64,000 bases of DNA from Helianthus annuus (Eukaryota > Streptophyta > Magnoliopsida > Asterales > Asteraceae): positions 24,083,112 through 24,147,111 of the forward strand of contig NC_035436.2 in assembly GCF_002127325.2 (NCBI RefSeq), given 5' to 3'. Under the pieces are notes generated by a model that saw only the letters and a list, made by a program, of their open reading frames with translations, was not told where the DNA came from and made no database searches. Both the position numbers and the translations under genes were made by a program. Positions 1 through 11,886 of the stretch are shown piece by piece (the first letter of the stretch is position 1; each line of letters begins with the position of its first letter).

Positions 1-1104
1 GATCGTCCAGACCAGAGCTACATAGTGTCAACACGCCATTATCGGGCACCAGAAGTTATATTAGGTATTTACCTTGTTTAGTTTATTGAACTAGTTTAAT
101 TTTCTTGATCATTTGTGGATAATGTATGTTGAAGCCATTCAAATATTCAGCTCAGTTCATTAAAAGGCATTTTGGGTACTAAATGAAAATGGATATAAAC
201 TTGGGTGGTCTATAAAGTAACTTCAGTATATGTGTGGCTTTAAGAAAACAAGATGAATGCTTTAGTGGGCTCCACATGCATATCCCTTCCTATGTTTGTA
301 TGCATAGTAGGCTCACATATTTATTTGCCATCTGACCCGTGTTTCTTACAGGATTGGGATGGAGTTACCCTTGTGATATATGGAGTGTGGGTTGTATCCT
401 TGTAGAGCTATGCTCGGTAAGTTTTGAGCTACATCATCTTTCAATATACGGGTGGCTTAACCTTTTGTCTCTTTATGACACAACAAATAAATGTCGTTTT
501 GACCTTTTTTTTCTTTGCATCAAAAGGAGACAATCATTTTGAGAGTAAGTAAACTTTTGAAGACTTGAAGGCTTATTTTGACTTGTACACTTGTATAACA
601 GGGTGAAGCTTTGTTCCAAACACACGAGAATCTCGAACATCTTGCTATGATGGAAAGGGTCCTTGGCTTTTTACCTCAGCACATGTTGAGGAAAGCAGAG
701 TGAGTATTTTCTTCGTTTATATGGCAGCGTTTTTTCGTAATTCTATATATTAATGTTACCATCTTTTCAGTCGGCATGCAGACAAGTACATTAGAAAAGG
801 TAGGCTGGACTGGCCTGAAGGTGCTACCTCTCGAGAAAGTATCAAAGCCGTTCAAAAACTACCTCGACTTCAGGTTTCAATCCCCAGTGATCATCTCCAT
901 TTACTGTTCTCGTACACTTAACATAATCTTAATGATATTATTTTTCTTTTACAGAACTTAATCATGCAGCATGTAGACCATTCGGCTGGGGACCTAATTC
1001 ATCTCTTACAGGGGCTTTTAAGATACGATCCTTTAGATAGGTTAACAGCAAGAGAAGCTTTAAGACATCCGTTCTTCAGTAGAGACCACTTTAAGCGTTA
1101 CTAG
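1..1104 (+). CDS. LAMMER-type dual-specificity protein kinase (AFC/CLK family), 3' part
   Basis: Partial gene; the 5' end lies outside the window. Exons by GT-AG junctions and reading frame: <1-64, 352-416, 602-699, 771-873, 955-1104, giving the last 159 residues. Visible in order: activation-segment text [13 protein letters not shown], subdomain [20 protein letters not shown], the family signature [11 protein letters not shown], then a C-lobe ending [20 protein letters not shown] and a TAG at 1102-1104. EHLAMMER is the LAMMER motif that defines CLK/AFC kinases; these act in the nucleus and phosphorylate SR splicing factors (family knowledge). All splice phases join cleanly and no lesion is seen, so the gene looks functional. 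Which AFC paralogue it is cannot be told from this part, so no symbol is given. The ATP-binding lobe and the HRD loop are not in the window. Confidence 0.95.
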
Positions 1105-1733
1105 TTGATTATTTGGGATGGACTAGCCTAAATTTTCGGTTAGTATGGTTTGAAGGGGCGAATGCAAAATCAGATCGTTTATTGTGAGTTGTCAAGTCTT
1201 GTACATGTAACATGTTTTAGTGTAGCAGAATATATTATTGACCGCAATGTGCAATGGTGCACTAGTTTACCCAAAATGGCTATTTTTTCTGTTTGTGCTA
1301 CATTTTGTGTTTGGGTATTCCCGAATATTATCTAAATGTCACCCAACAAATACCCGAATATTATCTAAATGTCACCCAACAAACATTGTTAAAGTTAATA
1401 GTCGAAGTCTAGTCTATCTACTATTGACCATGAACTAATGACGACTATCAGTTTTATTGTTACAATCTCTATGCTAGGGCTGTTTGACTAGATGCGTAGA
1501 GTTACCACTCGAAACTGTATAAACCAACTTCCCTCGGCTTGTAATTTCCTTGTATTTGGCTTGCTTAAAATTGGAACCAACTCGTGGCATGATAAGCTGA
1601 CTAGAAATCTACCAATTTACGGAAGGGCATGTACATTAATAAAATCTCATGTGTGTGTTGAAAACGCCATATACATTGAAAAACTCCTGAGAAACACGTA
1701 TACATCAAGAAAGAGAAATCACAGGGTAACTAA
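1105..1733. other. 3' flank of the LAMMER kinase gene with a short tandem duplication
   Basis: The 3' UTR and intergenic sequence after the kinase stop. A 33 bp unit starting at 1320 and again at 1353 (text CCCGAATATTATCTAAATG) is directly repeated once. Otherwise AT-rich sequence with no coding signal that I can support. Confidence 0.6.
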
Positions 1734-2016
1734 GACTAAAGGGTATGGAGAGGATGGGTTTGGAGGGGATGAGCCGCCACGTAGGCGCCACGTAGGAGTG
1801 ACTTGGAGAGGATGGACCTAGGGGAATGGGGGATGAACCCCTTTGTGTATATATATGTATGTATGTATAGGTATATGTGAGAGAAGGAAGGAGGAGAGAG
1901 GACCGGCTACCCCGGCTGTGGGGTGCCGGTTGTGCCGAGCCGAGCCCCAGGGGGGCGGTGTGGGGGACCGGCGCCGGTCCTAGCAGGGCCTTAGCCGGCC
2001 CCCGTACCTTCTAGTC
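1734..2016. mobile_element. MITE, PIF/Harbinger-like, GC-rich interior
   Basis: Terminal inverted repeats pair GACTAAAGGGTATGG at the left with the complement of CCGTACCTTCTAGTC at the right, and a TAA flanks both ends (1731-1733 and 2017-2019). A three-base TAA/TTA duplication is typical of PIF/Harbinger elements. The interior is unusually GC-rich (about 1900-2005) and contains a TATG microsatellite at about 1843-1868. No transposase is encoded. Confidence 0.7.
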
Positions 2017-2210
2017 TAAGAGGCTGAATCATGATAGCAACGTCTGTACTCCTAAGTTTATTGTTGTTACATATCTTTTAAAAAATTATTATGATGGCCT
2101 GCCTATACACGGAGATAGCTTGCAAGGCAGCGAGTGGGGATCATTCGGCTATTAGGGATCTTTTAGTTGGGTTTATTTTATAAGTCATAGCCCCAAGTTA
2201 CATGCTTGTA

Positions 2211-2298
2211 GTATGTCTTCAACGTACATATATCATGTCATCATCTCTCAAGTTGAGAGATGATATGATGACATGATATATGTACGTTGAAGACATAC
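2211..2298. repeat. near-perfect palindrome (hairpin)
   Basis: The left arm starting GTATGTCTTCAACGTACAT is repeated inverted, ending ATGTACGTTGAAGACATAC. The two arms of about 40-45 bases meet with almost no loop and differ only by a five-base indel near the centre. Confidence 0.85.
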
Positions 2299-2299
2299 T

Positions 2300-2429
2300 T
2301 CAAGATTGACGGTACACTCATAATTCTTAGTACAACACGATTGGACTTAGTCAGTCTCAACTGTCTGATGTGAGCAGACCAAGTCCAATCGCGTTGGACT
2401 AAGAATTATGGGTGTACCATCAATCTTGA
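2300..2429. repeat. second hairpin, adjoining the first
   Basis: Arms begin TCAAGATTGACGGTACACTC and end with the complement GGTGTACCATCAATCTTGA. Inside, ATTGGACTTAGT pairs with ACCAAGTCCAAT. The loop is about 20 bases. The outermost arm text then recurs in the tandem array immediately to the right. Confidence 0.75.
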
Positions 2430-2790
2430 ATCACAGTTGTACCATCAATCCCGAATCATAGTTGTACGTTATTAATCCAATATCTGTTAAACGTGACACC
2501 TGTAGTGTACCATCAATCCCGAATCATAGTTGTACATTATTAATCCAATATATGTTAAACATAGACATATGTAGTGTGTTTTCTCATAGCGGTTTACACG
2601 ATACATATGATCTAACCTATTGACTACCCACATGGTTTAACAATATGCTTTCTCAGAGCGGTCTACGCGATACATATGATCTAACCTATTGACTACCCAC
2701 GTGGTTTAACAATATGCTTTCTCAGAGCGGTCTACGCGATACATATCTAACCTATTGACTACCCACGTGGTTTAACAAACGGGTGTTAAT
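2430..2790. repeat. two sets of imperfect tandem repeats
   Basis: First set: two units of about 75 bp containing TACCATCAATCCCGAATCAT and GTTATTAATCCAATAT. Second set: three units of 64-69 bp containing TTTCTCAGAGCGGTCTACGC and TATTGACTACCCACGTGGTT; the third lacks four to five bases. The array runs on from the hairpin at 2300-2429. Confidence 0.8.
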
Positions 2791-2807
2791 ATTCCCACAC
2801 CCCTCCC

Positions 2808-2862
2808 ATCTATCTCTCTCTATATATACATAGATATATATATAGAGAGAGATAGAGTGAAA
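2808..2862. repeat. AT/CT-rich palindrome
   Basis: The run CTATCTCTCTCTATATATA is followed by its near-complement TATATATAGAGAGAGATAG. The text GGGTGT..ATTCCCACACCC before it and GGGTGTGGGAATA after it add an outer pairing. Confidence 0.7.
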
Positions 2863-2945
2863 ACGGGTGTGGGAATAAGATTTAAGGATGTGAGAATAAG
2901 ATAAGCCTTAACAATATTGTAAATGATAAATAAAAGTCATGATAA

Positions 2946-3254
2946 GGGGAATGGGGGTGGTCACTAGTGATAGAATTCTATCACTCACAAGCACCAATCA
3001 AGTTCCGCCATGTTATCAATCATTTTTCCATCACTCACAACCTTTTTTAATGGGGGTGGTCATCACTCACCACCACACCCAACAATTTCCCCCCAACCAA
3101 CAACTACCCTCACAAAATAATATCATCCCGGCGTTGAAAAAATCACGGAAACGTGTTTTCGTTAATGTATCACGCGTTGATGTTTATGGTGGCGGTGGGA
3201 AATAATGCGTTGAACATTGTTTCCGTGATGCTATAACGCACGACCCCCTCCCCA
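2946..3254. mobile_element. MITE-like element, TAA duplication
   Basis: The left end GGGGAATGGGGGTGGTCAC pairs imperfectly with the complement of CGACCCCCTCCCCA at the right, and TAA lies outside both ends (2943-2945, 3255-3257). Size and duplication suit a Harbinger-type MITE. The open frame inside it is not protein-like. Confidence 0.55.
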
Positions 3255-3828
3255 TAACAATTCAAAGTGATGAACAAAAGGATGAAGAGTAAACCACAAA
3301 AATTTGAGTTATCAAAAACTTGTAAATATATATGATGTTATGACTTATGATAAAATAATGAGTTGCATTGCTAAATAAGAAAAGATTGCTTCGATAGACA
3401 GAACTTTAGGATGACTTATTTATGCCATACTTTCTTAAAAATTTCCTTACAATCACAATAAAAAATGATATGTAACACGACGATTCAGAGAAATGCTAAA
3501 AATAAAACGTGTTACTTGTTTTATAAAATGCCGATGTGTATTTCTATGTTAGCAGGGATGATAAAGCATGTCGTTATTAAGGTTGCGAAGAGAGCTTATA
3601 GAGAACTTTCATATTTCAAGAAAACCGATACGAAAAAATGGAAGTTATTTTTTAGGACATCTCTCATATGATATGCCAACCTCTTCTCATCCTTCACGAA
3701 TTGTGGGTTTTCTCTCCTCTCTCATCTCACGCAACCCATGACAACTTCTCGTTTAACCTTCTCTCTAGATTTGGGTCCATCTCATTGACATCCGACATCT
3801 TGAACTTATGTATGACCTTCCTAACAGA

Positions 3829-3958
3829 GTAGGCGGACGCACCCCATGAAAAAAAAAATTATTGTATTTTGTAGTCAAAAATCTTGATCGCACCCCTTGA
3901 AATGTTGGTTAAGACCCAGGTTTGCACCCTCAGTAAATAAATTTTGGGTCCGCCACTA
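3829..3958. mobile_element. short MITE-like element or fragment
   Basis: The left end AGTAGGCGGACGCACCCC and the right end TTGGGTCCGCCACTA are imperfect inverted copies. Related text (AGTGGCGGACCCAAGAATT) recurs at 17101, so this looks like a repeated element family. Confidence 0.45.
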
Positions 3959-6214
3959 TTTTCTAAACAAGTGGTGAGAGGGTAAGAACCGATAATCCTT
4001 GAAAAGTAGTCTCAATTGTTAACATAGAAACCAACCCACCCACCCATACAACTATGCATCATTTTTTATGTTATAAAACATGCCAATACAATTTCTATTT
4101 TTGATAGCTTATAAATAATATTTTAGGTAGTTGTTTGATATGAGCGTTATTGATTGGTTAAGTATGCTTGAATAATTCATGTTCTATCTTACATTCTTGG
4201 TCAATTAAGTTTATTTTTTGGGTACGGAGAAAACACCCTTTAGGCTTTTCGAAAAGAAGACTCGTCACATCGTGTTTTACTTTTATGCAATACATTAAGT
4301 AATAAAAACTTTAGAAATGATATGTATTCATTGATTTGAACCAAAGGTCATTTGTTGTTTATTGAAGGATATAACTATTAATTTATTGGATGCTATTTCG
4401 TTAAAAATATTTGTTTATACATCCAATTCCAAATGAGGCTATAAATTTGTTTTTGGGCTTTTAAATGATTCATACAAATTGTAACCTTCCAAATTTTAGT
4501 TTAAATCGTTCTTTTATCATCAAACTTAAAATATTTAAATGGTTTTCCTTCTTTATTGTAAAAAACTTAAAAAAATTAAATGGTTTTCCTTCTTTGTTTT
4601 AAAAGAATCAATGAGCCGAACACATTTTGAGATATTACGACTATATTCTAAAAGAATCAACGAGCCGAACACATTTTGAGATATTACGACTATAGTTTTA
4701 TATATTATGATCTTTCGTTTGCTATGGAGATTGCACCGAAACTAACTAAATTCACGTCTGCCGCAACACACTAGTTATTATTATAACTTCAATAGTTTTA
4801 TTGTTATAACATGAGTTATTAAGGTGCTACCACACCTTGCCTCCATAATTTTTTATCATAAATAATATTTACTTTGAAATATACATAATGTTTGTCTTCT
4901 TATACATTTGTTTATAGTTGTTCATTTATAACTATATCTTTAAAAGTATTTTTTTATATATTGCATTCGTATACAAGGGAAGAATTTATAAAACATATAC
5001 AAAACATTTGTTTATATTTGTTCATTTTGTCTAATGAAACCATCATTAAATCTTATTCATTAATCATGTGCAAGGTGGATCTTGGCCTCTTTTGTGGGTT
5101 TTCAGGAACCCACCCGATCTAGAAAAAAATGGGAAAAATAGTGGGAAACTTGTATAATTTAAATAAAAATAGTTAGAATTACTGACAATCTATCAACAAA
5201 AACCCACTGAAAAGGGTTCCCGGATCCACCAGTGCTCATGTGAGCAACATTCCGTCAAAAGATTTCTTTTTTGTTTTTTTTGAGCAGTAAACCGGGACTA
5301 TTTGTTGCAAGCAACAAACAAACAAACAGTGGAATCCGACATACAAGTCACACCAAATGAAATTTAAATTACAAGTCGTTTTTACGCCATTGACACCAAG
5401 ATAAACCTACATGTTTCGTTCCGTGAAAAGATTTGCCATTACGTGCCCTACAAGTATCACATGAAATAAGTGCAAAGAAGTGTACGACTAGCATTCTTAA
5501 AATAAAAGTCATCGACAAGTTGATACACAAAAAGTCAAAATGCTATCATATGAACTTGTCAAATGTCAAACAACAAACGTTAAATCAATAAATCTAAGTG
5601 ATAGGAATTGTTGTTTCTCACAAAACATCAAAGGCATCTTACAATCCTCCAAAATAATGATTATTTAATGACTAAATAGATTTTATCATTTATTTCTATT
5701 TATCAGTTTTCAATTATTTTATTCAAAAGTCGGCCTAAAATAGCAATCAACTTTCAACCATGGCCCATTGCCTTGTGACCAATAAGACTAGTTTTCTGCA
5801 ATTTTTTGTTTTTAATCTCAAGATCAAAGAAGTTGGTGACCAACAAGGCAACAACAAGGAAGTTATTAAAGGCATGCCCGAGCTATTCGCATACCCCTTT
5901 GTCTATTCGTACACTCTAAAACGCCCTGCTTTAACTAAAGCGGGGCGCTTTATGTTAATACGTATACTCAATCTAACATATAATTATATTATATAAAGCA
6001 TGACGTCATTACTAATCTTATTATTATATAAAAAAATAAAAATAAAAATATATGCTCTTTACACGTCTATACATACACTTACACACACACGCATGCAATT
6101 CACCATCTTCCAAACCCTAACCCCGTAATCATCCGGTCACCGGCGCCGGCGACGGCAACTACTTTCTCCGACACAATTACAACGCTTCACATCAGTTCGG
6201 ACTTCATCACCGCA
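3959..6214. other. intergenic region and WNK promoter / 5' UTR
   Basis: AT-rich, with no supported gene. It holds two short local duplications: TGGTTTTCCTTCTTT at about 4537 and 4581, and a 49 bp unit starting AAAAGAATCA at 4601 and 4650 with text CCGAACACATTTTGAGATAT. The last 170 bases before the WNK start become CA- and CCGG-rich and free of long A/T runs, as expected of a 5' UTR. No promoter element is assigned. Confidence 0.5.
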
Positions 6215-7517
6215 ATGTCACCGGAATCGTCGTCAGATCACGACGCCGACGATTCCGATGCAGAGTTCGTTGAGATCGATCCTTCTGGTCGTTACGGTCG
6301 GGTTAGAATCTCACATACTTCAAAAGTTCAAATTATACGATTATCTGATTTAATTATTTTGTTTTAATTTGAGTAATTGTTGTTGAATAATGGATGATTG
6401 TAGTACAAGGAAGTGTTAGGGCAGGGGGCTTGCAAAAAGGCGTATCCTTTTGATTATATGTCAAATTGTTTACAATTTAGGGTGTTGATGTGGTTTAGTA
6501 TTCGGGTCGCGCGTAGTCCGGGTCGCTTAATTTGGTAATCGGGTTTTTTTCGGGTCAGGTTAGTTTGGGTTTGGACATGTTTGTTAATTTTTCAAAATTT
6601 TGGTTTACATGCTACATTTTTTATTTGAAAGATTCCAAGCCTCATGCTTTTTGGTACTATATGGAAAGTTGTTGTTAGGGCTGCAAACGAACACGAATAA
6701 GACCTTGTTCGAGTTCGTTTGTTTGTTAAGAAATATATGTGTTCACGAACACTTACCGAACAAGATTTTATGTTCGTGTTCTTGTTAAGAAATGAACTTG
6801 TTTGTGTTTGTTTGTTAATTGATCAACACAAATGAGCACAAACTAAAGTTTATGGACACAAATGGAAACAATTGAACACAAACAAACGCTCATGAACATA
6901 ATATATAATACACTGACACTTATTAAATATTTTGGTTGTCGAAATCTTCAAGTATTTAATAAAATATAAAAACTAAAACTCTAGTGAACTATCGAACACA
7001 TTACCGAACGTTCACGAACATAAATGAACGAACGAGGCCTTTGTTCATGTTCGTTCATGTAACTAAACGAACGAAATTTCTTGTTCGTGTTCGTTTGTTT
7101 AATAAGCGAACGGACACAAACGAACTTCCTGCCGATCGGTTCACAAACTGTTCGCCAGTTGTTTGGTTCGTTTGCAGCCCTAGTTGTTGTGTATTCATGA
7201 ATTCTTGGTAACAGGCCAAAAGTTGATCCGATGTACTTCAGGTTGATTGCGTTTCAGGTTATTTCCGGTTTTTGATGTTTAAAGGTCTAGCTGATACCCG
7301 ACCCTAATAACAATTAGTTTAATCAATTTTTGTGTATTCAAATAACGGGTATGTTCGGGCGGGTTAATCAGGCGCATTTTTACAGAAAATATTGCAAACT
7401 AAGTTGATTTTCATTGACCAGTGCATCCAAATTCATGGTTTAATATCATATTTTTGGGTTAATTGAGGACTTCTAGTGATTTTGTACATTCACAATTGGT
7501 TATTGTTTCAAACTAAA

Positions 7518-7560
<43 letters not shown>

Positions 7561-10500
7561 AAAATAACAGTGGTTTTGTACAAATTGTTGAAATGTGAAC
7601 AATGAAGCTAGCATAGCAATCATACTAAATTTTTGTCTGTGCTTCATGCATGCAAACTGTAGTGTTGCTTTGGCATTTTTGTATGAACATTGATAGTGAT
7701 TACCAAATCCTTGATTACGTATCGCATATTTTAGATATAGAGCGTTTGATGAATTGGAAGGAATCGAAGTTGCTTGGAATCAAATAAAAATTCCTAATTT
7801 CTTGAGGAACCCTGAGGAGTTAGATCTTCTACACTCCGAAGTTCATTTGCTCAAAACGCTTAAGCACAAGAACATTATCAAATTCTACAACTCTTGGGTT
7901 GATACAAAGAACGAGCATATCAACGTAATCACCGAGATTTTCACATCTGGGACACTAAGACAGTATGTTTAGTTTACTCCTAACCGTCCATTTCGTTGCA
8001 AAGAGGGTGTTTGGATATGCGTTTCGTATGTCTTTGAAGATGTAATAATCTTTTTAAGTCATTTGAGTTTTTTGGCAAATTCTGTTTATAAGTGATATTA
8101 AGGGGCTGTTTGGCAACATCTGAATGGTTAAGTGCTGAACCAGTAAGAGGTCTGAACTATTAAGTGCTGAACCAATAAGAAGTCTGAACCATTAAGAGCC
8201 TGTATAATGCTTAATCGTTCAGAGGCAAATGTCTGACCAATTCAGATTAGAGGTCTTAACCATTCAGACTCTGTATAAATCTTAACCATTCAGAGGCAAA
8301 TGTCTGAATCATTCAGATATTTGCTCGTGAAACAAACAGCCTGAACCATTAAGTGTTGAACCAGTAAGAGGTCTGAACCATTAAGAGCCTCATTAAGAGG
8401 TAAACAAACAACCCCTAATACATAAAAAGACTAAAAAGGAAGTTCTCGACGCGTCATGTGAGATGGAAGTTAATTTCTCTCAAATTAGGTTAAAAGAATA
8501 GCTAATTAGGTTATTTTTAGAGTAAAGTACATGGATGGTTCCTGTGGTTGACCAAAATTTTAGATTTATTCCTTAGTTTTTCAAAAGTACAAGAATGCTC
8601 CCTGTGGTTTGCACTTTGTAACGCATTTAGTCCCCAAATTTTGCCAAAAGTACATGGATGGTCCCTGTGGTTTGCACTTTGTGACTCGTTTAGTTCCTAA
8701 CTTGGACCTGCTGAAACCTTTAGATTTGTTAGCTGGGGACTAAATGCGTTACAAAGTGCAAACCACAGGGATCATCCGTGTACTTTTGAAAAGCTAAGGA
8801 CTAACTCCAAAATTTTGGTTAACCACAGGGACCATTCGTGTACTTTACTCTTAATCTTAGTACACCTTTTACTAATCAGTTTTGTTGCAGCTAGTATGAA
8901 ACTGACCACTAAACGACTTAATATCGCAAATCCAAACGCCTCTTAAGCCATTGAGGGATTCATAAATATATACTTAAAAACCATGCCAGTGATTTTCGAT
9001 AGGTACCGAACGAAGCATAAGCATGTAGATTTGCGCGCGTTGAAGAAATGGTCCAAGCAAATTTTGGAGGGATTGGTGTATCTTCATAGTCATGACCCGC
9101 CAATTATTCATCGTGACCTCAAATGTGACAATATTTATGTTAACGGAAGCCAAGGTGAGGTAAAGATCGGTGATCTTGGATTAGCTGCCATTCTTCGTCA
9201 AATTCCTTCTGCTCATAGTGTGATCGGTGAGTCCACGTTTTTTAAAATCTTGCTTTTTTTAATAAAGAGCAAAATTTTATTAAAATGGAAAATGGTGTTT
9301 GCGGGTCAACCCAATGGGGCCCAGCCCACTTTTGATCCTTTATCCAACCTGCATGACTTGCCACCGCTACTAGTGACGTATGGTTGTTTTCTATATCTAG
9401 GAACCCCAGAGTTCATGGCACCAGAGCTATATGAAGAGGATTATAATGAACTTGTAGATATATATGCCTTTGGGATGTGCCTACTTGAATTGGTGACGTT
9501 TGAGTATCCATATATTGAATGTGCAAATGCGGCTCAAATATATAAGAACGTGACATCGGTAAGTGATTTACGCCACCTGTTATTTCCATTCATCCTGTTC
9601 CACATAGATCAAGTTCATCAATTAGTAAGGTATATGTGTTTGTGCTATAGTAATGTTATGACCCCGAGATCTATGGACCTAGTTTTTAAAAGGCTTAGTT
9701 TTGCTATTCAAAAAGGGGTAGCGGCGCAGCTTGTTGCCCGTTTACCAACTATCTCGATGTAAATTATTATATAATCACCAATAAAATTACAAAAAAAATA
9801 TCATTAAAAAAAAAAAAGAAATAGTAGGCTTACTGTCAATAAATTGCAAGTTTGTGAGGATTAACTAAATAAAAGCTTTAATAAATTTTATTTTTCTTTT
9901 TTCTATTTTGTTAGGGTGTCAAACCAGCTTCATTAACAAAAGTAAATGATCCCGAAATCAAATCATTTATTGAAAAATGTATCGCCAATGTTGCGGATAG
10001 ATTAAGTGCTAAGGATTTATTGATGGATCCTTTTCTGCACGAAAAAGACGATGACGAAAATACAAATTTACAATTGAAAGCCAATCTCTATCAAGGTAAT
10101 ATCTCTATCAAGGTAATATCTGTTTTGTTTTTTTTTTCTGTGAATTTTAAATTTTTTGATGAATTTTCTAGATGATGACACTGAGAATCTTGATACTGCT
10201 CGGGATTTCACGGTTCAGGGTCAAATGGGAGACCCAAATACAGTATTCTTGAAATTACGCATGGATGATACAACAGGTCATCTGATTATATCTTTTAGTT
10301 TTGGACTTACAGTCGTCAATTTTAACCTGTTTATTTGAAAATGGGTTGGTTTGGATTATGTTCAAATTGGGTCGAACAAAAGCGGGTTGAAAGTCGCCTA
10401 AAAGTGTTATTCGGATGTTTTTAACCTCCTAAGTCTAGTTAATTAAACAAAATTAAATATTATTTTAATACTTTTCATCCCTAAGGTTTGGCCAGTTTTG

Positions 10501-11886
10501 CAACTTTCGTCCAAGGGTTTGTTTTTCCCAATCTGGATCTAAAAGGTTTGAAATCTTGCCATTTCCATCCGGCTCGTTAACTCCATCCATTTTTCTTCGT
10601 TAAGTCAAGGGTATTTCGGTCTTTTTTTTAAACTTAAAAGGGCAATTCTGTCTTTTTACATTAAGTAAAAAAAGGACGAAAATACCCCTGACTTAATGGA
10701 GAAAAATGGATGGAGTTAACGAGCCAGATGAAAATGGCAAGATTTCAAACCTTTTAGATCCAGATGGGGAAAAACAAACCTTTGGACGAAAGTTGCAAAA
10801 CTGGCCAAACCTCAGGGCCTAAAATGGCATTTTACTCTATATTTTTTATGGTACGAGTATTTAATGAACTAATTAATTGTAAAAAATAGACAATAGTGTT
10901 AGCACGTTAAACCAACGCGTTTGGCCACATCCCGCTCGTTTAACAATTAGATTTTGTTTTGTTGGCCAGGTCATGCTCGAACTATTCATTTCCCATTCGA
11001 TATCAAACACGACACACCCTCTGCAGTTGCTAAAGAAATGGTCCAAGAGCTTGATCTAACCGATCAAGACGTCTCCGCAATTGCCGAAATGATCGAATCA
11101 GAAATTCGGTCATGCTTTCCTGATTGGTCAGTAACAGATCGTGACGTTAACGAAGTTGACTTTGACTCCACCCCATCAACAAACAAATCTGGCAACAACT
11201 CTCCTGGATCTTTATCTCTTGAACATTTCCCTTCGGGTCGAAAATATTGGAATGATGCACCCAGAGGTTCGAGCCATGGTGACCCAAGTGAGCCCATACC
11301 TTCTGATGGTGAGGACCAAGGTTCGAGCCATGATGATGGTGATACTGATGATGTGGATACTATTGTGGAGAAACTTGAGCGTATTATGGCGGAGCAGAAG
11401 AAAGAGGTGGATGAACTTAAGAAACAACATGGATTGATGGTGCATGATGTTTTGATGGAACTTCCTCCCGAAACTCGAAAAGAAGTTATTAGCACCTATA
11501 AAGCCGAGATCTTGAAAGCATGCATCTTGGATATGAACTATACAGATGCTGACCGTTCTTTTGATCCGTAAGTTTTTCGGTATTTCTCTCTGGCATGTTA
11601 CCCTTTTAGCTATCCGTTTATCGGGCCCATTTGATCCGTTTGAGATAAAACGCTACCCAATATGAGTCAATTGACCCAGTCATAAATAAATACTAAATAA
11701 TTTTGAAATGTTCCCAGAAAAGCCGAAGACACACACTTTGTGGCGAACGGTGAAGAGAAACAACCAGCAGCAGGTAACCGTAAGCCTGGAAATGTATTCA
11801 GGCACAAGTTCAAAACCGGGTTTGATTATACAATGCCAAACATGGGCATTGCTATAGTTTTGGGAAATGACGGTGTGAGTTCATGA
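6215..11886 (+). CDS. WNK (with-no-lysine) serine/threonine protein kinase
   Basis: Nine exons join in frame: 6215-6301, 6404-6441, 7735-7962, 9003-9226, 9401-9558, 9915-10095, 10172-10276, 10970-11567, 11718-11886, giving 595 residues. The N-terminus [11 protein letters not shown] leads into a glycine loop GQGACKK in which K40 is the displaced catalytic lysine typical of WNKs. The usual subdomain II lysine is absent (EVAWNQIK, 53-60). HRDLKCDN spans 154-161 with D156, DLG is 175-177, and [13 protein letters not shown] follows. Residues about 328-392 form an OSR1_C-like domain (VFLKLR..FPFDI..LTDQDV). An acidic, Ser-rich stretch and a predicted coiled coil (about 472-495, [20 protein letters not shown]) follow. 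Plant WNKs act in flowering time, circadian and stress signalling (family knowledge). Position 42 is Ala where Val is usual. The paralogue number is not assigned. Confidence 0.95.
6676..7182. mobile_element. hAT-type MITE inside WNK intron 2
   Basis: Terminal inverted repeats TAGGGCTGCAAACGAAC and GTTCGTTTGCAGCCCTA bound a 507 bp element with a perfect eight-base duplication GTTGTTGT on both sides (6668-6675 and 7183-7190). Eight-base duplications are the hAT hallmark. The interior is built from GTTCGTGTTCGTTTG-like subrepeats and has no transposase. Confidence 0.92.
7520..7558. repeat. poly-T tract in WNK intron 2
   Basis: An almost uninterrupted T run of about 39 bases between the MITE and the exon 3 acceptor. 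Confidence 0.9.
8102..8415. mobile_element. MITE, PIF/Harbinger-like, in WNK intron 3
   Basis: Ends GGGGCTGTTTG and the complement of CAAACAACCCC, with TAA on both sides (8099-8101 and 8416-8418). The interior repeats the phrases CTGAACCATTAAG and AACCATTCAGA many times in both orientations. Non-coding. Confidence 0.8.
8518..8852. mobile_element. foldback element in WNK intron 3
   Basis: The left half (TTAGAGTAAAGTACATGGAT, then CCTGTGGTT phrases) is repeated inverted in the right half (ending GTACTTTACTCTTAA). Subrepeats carry CCCTGTGGTTTGCACTTTGT. It shares its text style with the foldback elements at 10455, 16448 and 21474. Confidence 0.8.
10455..10840. mobile_element. foldback element in WNK intron 7
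   Basis: Long inverted arms: GGTTTGGCCAGTTTTGCAAC at the left and its complement at the right, continuing through GGATGGAGTTAACGAGCC on both sides to a central C/T-rich loop. The right end reads GCATTTTACTCTA. The left limit is approximate. Non-coding. Confidence 0.8.

Noticed and set aside
11064..11495. Leftward open frame of 143 residues over WNK exon 8
   Set aside because: Shadow of the real + strand WNK exon; Ser-rich translation without features.
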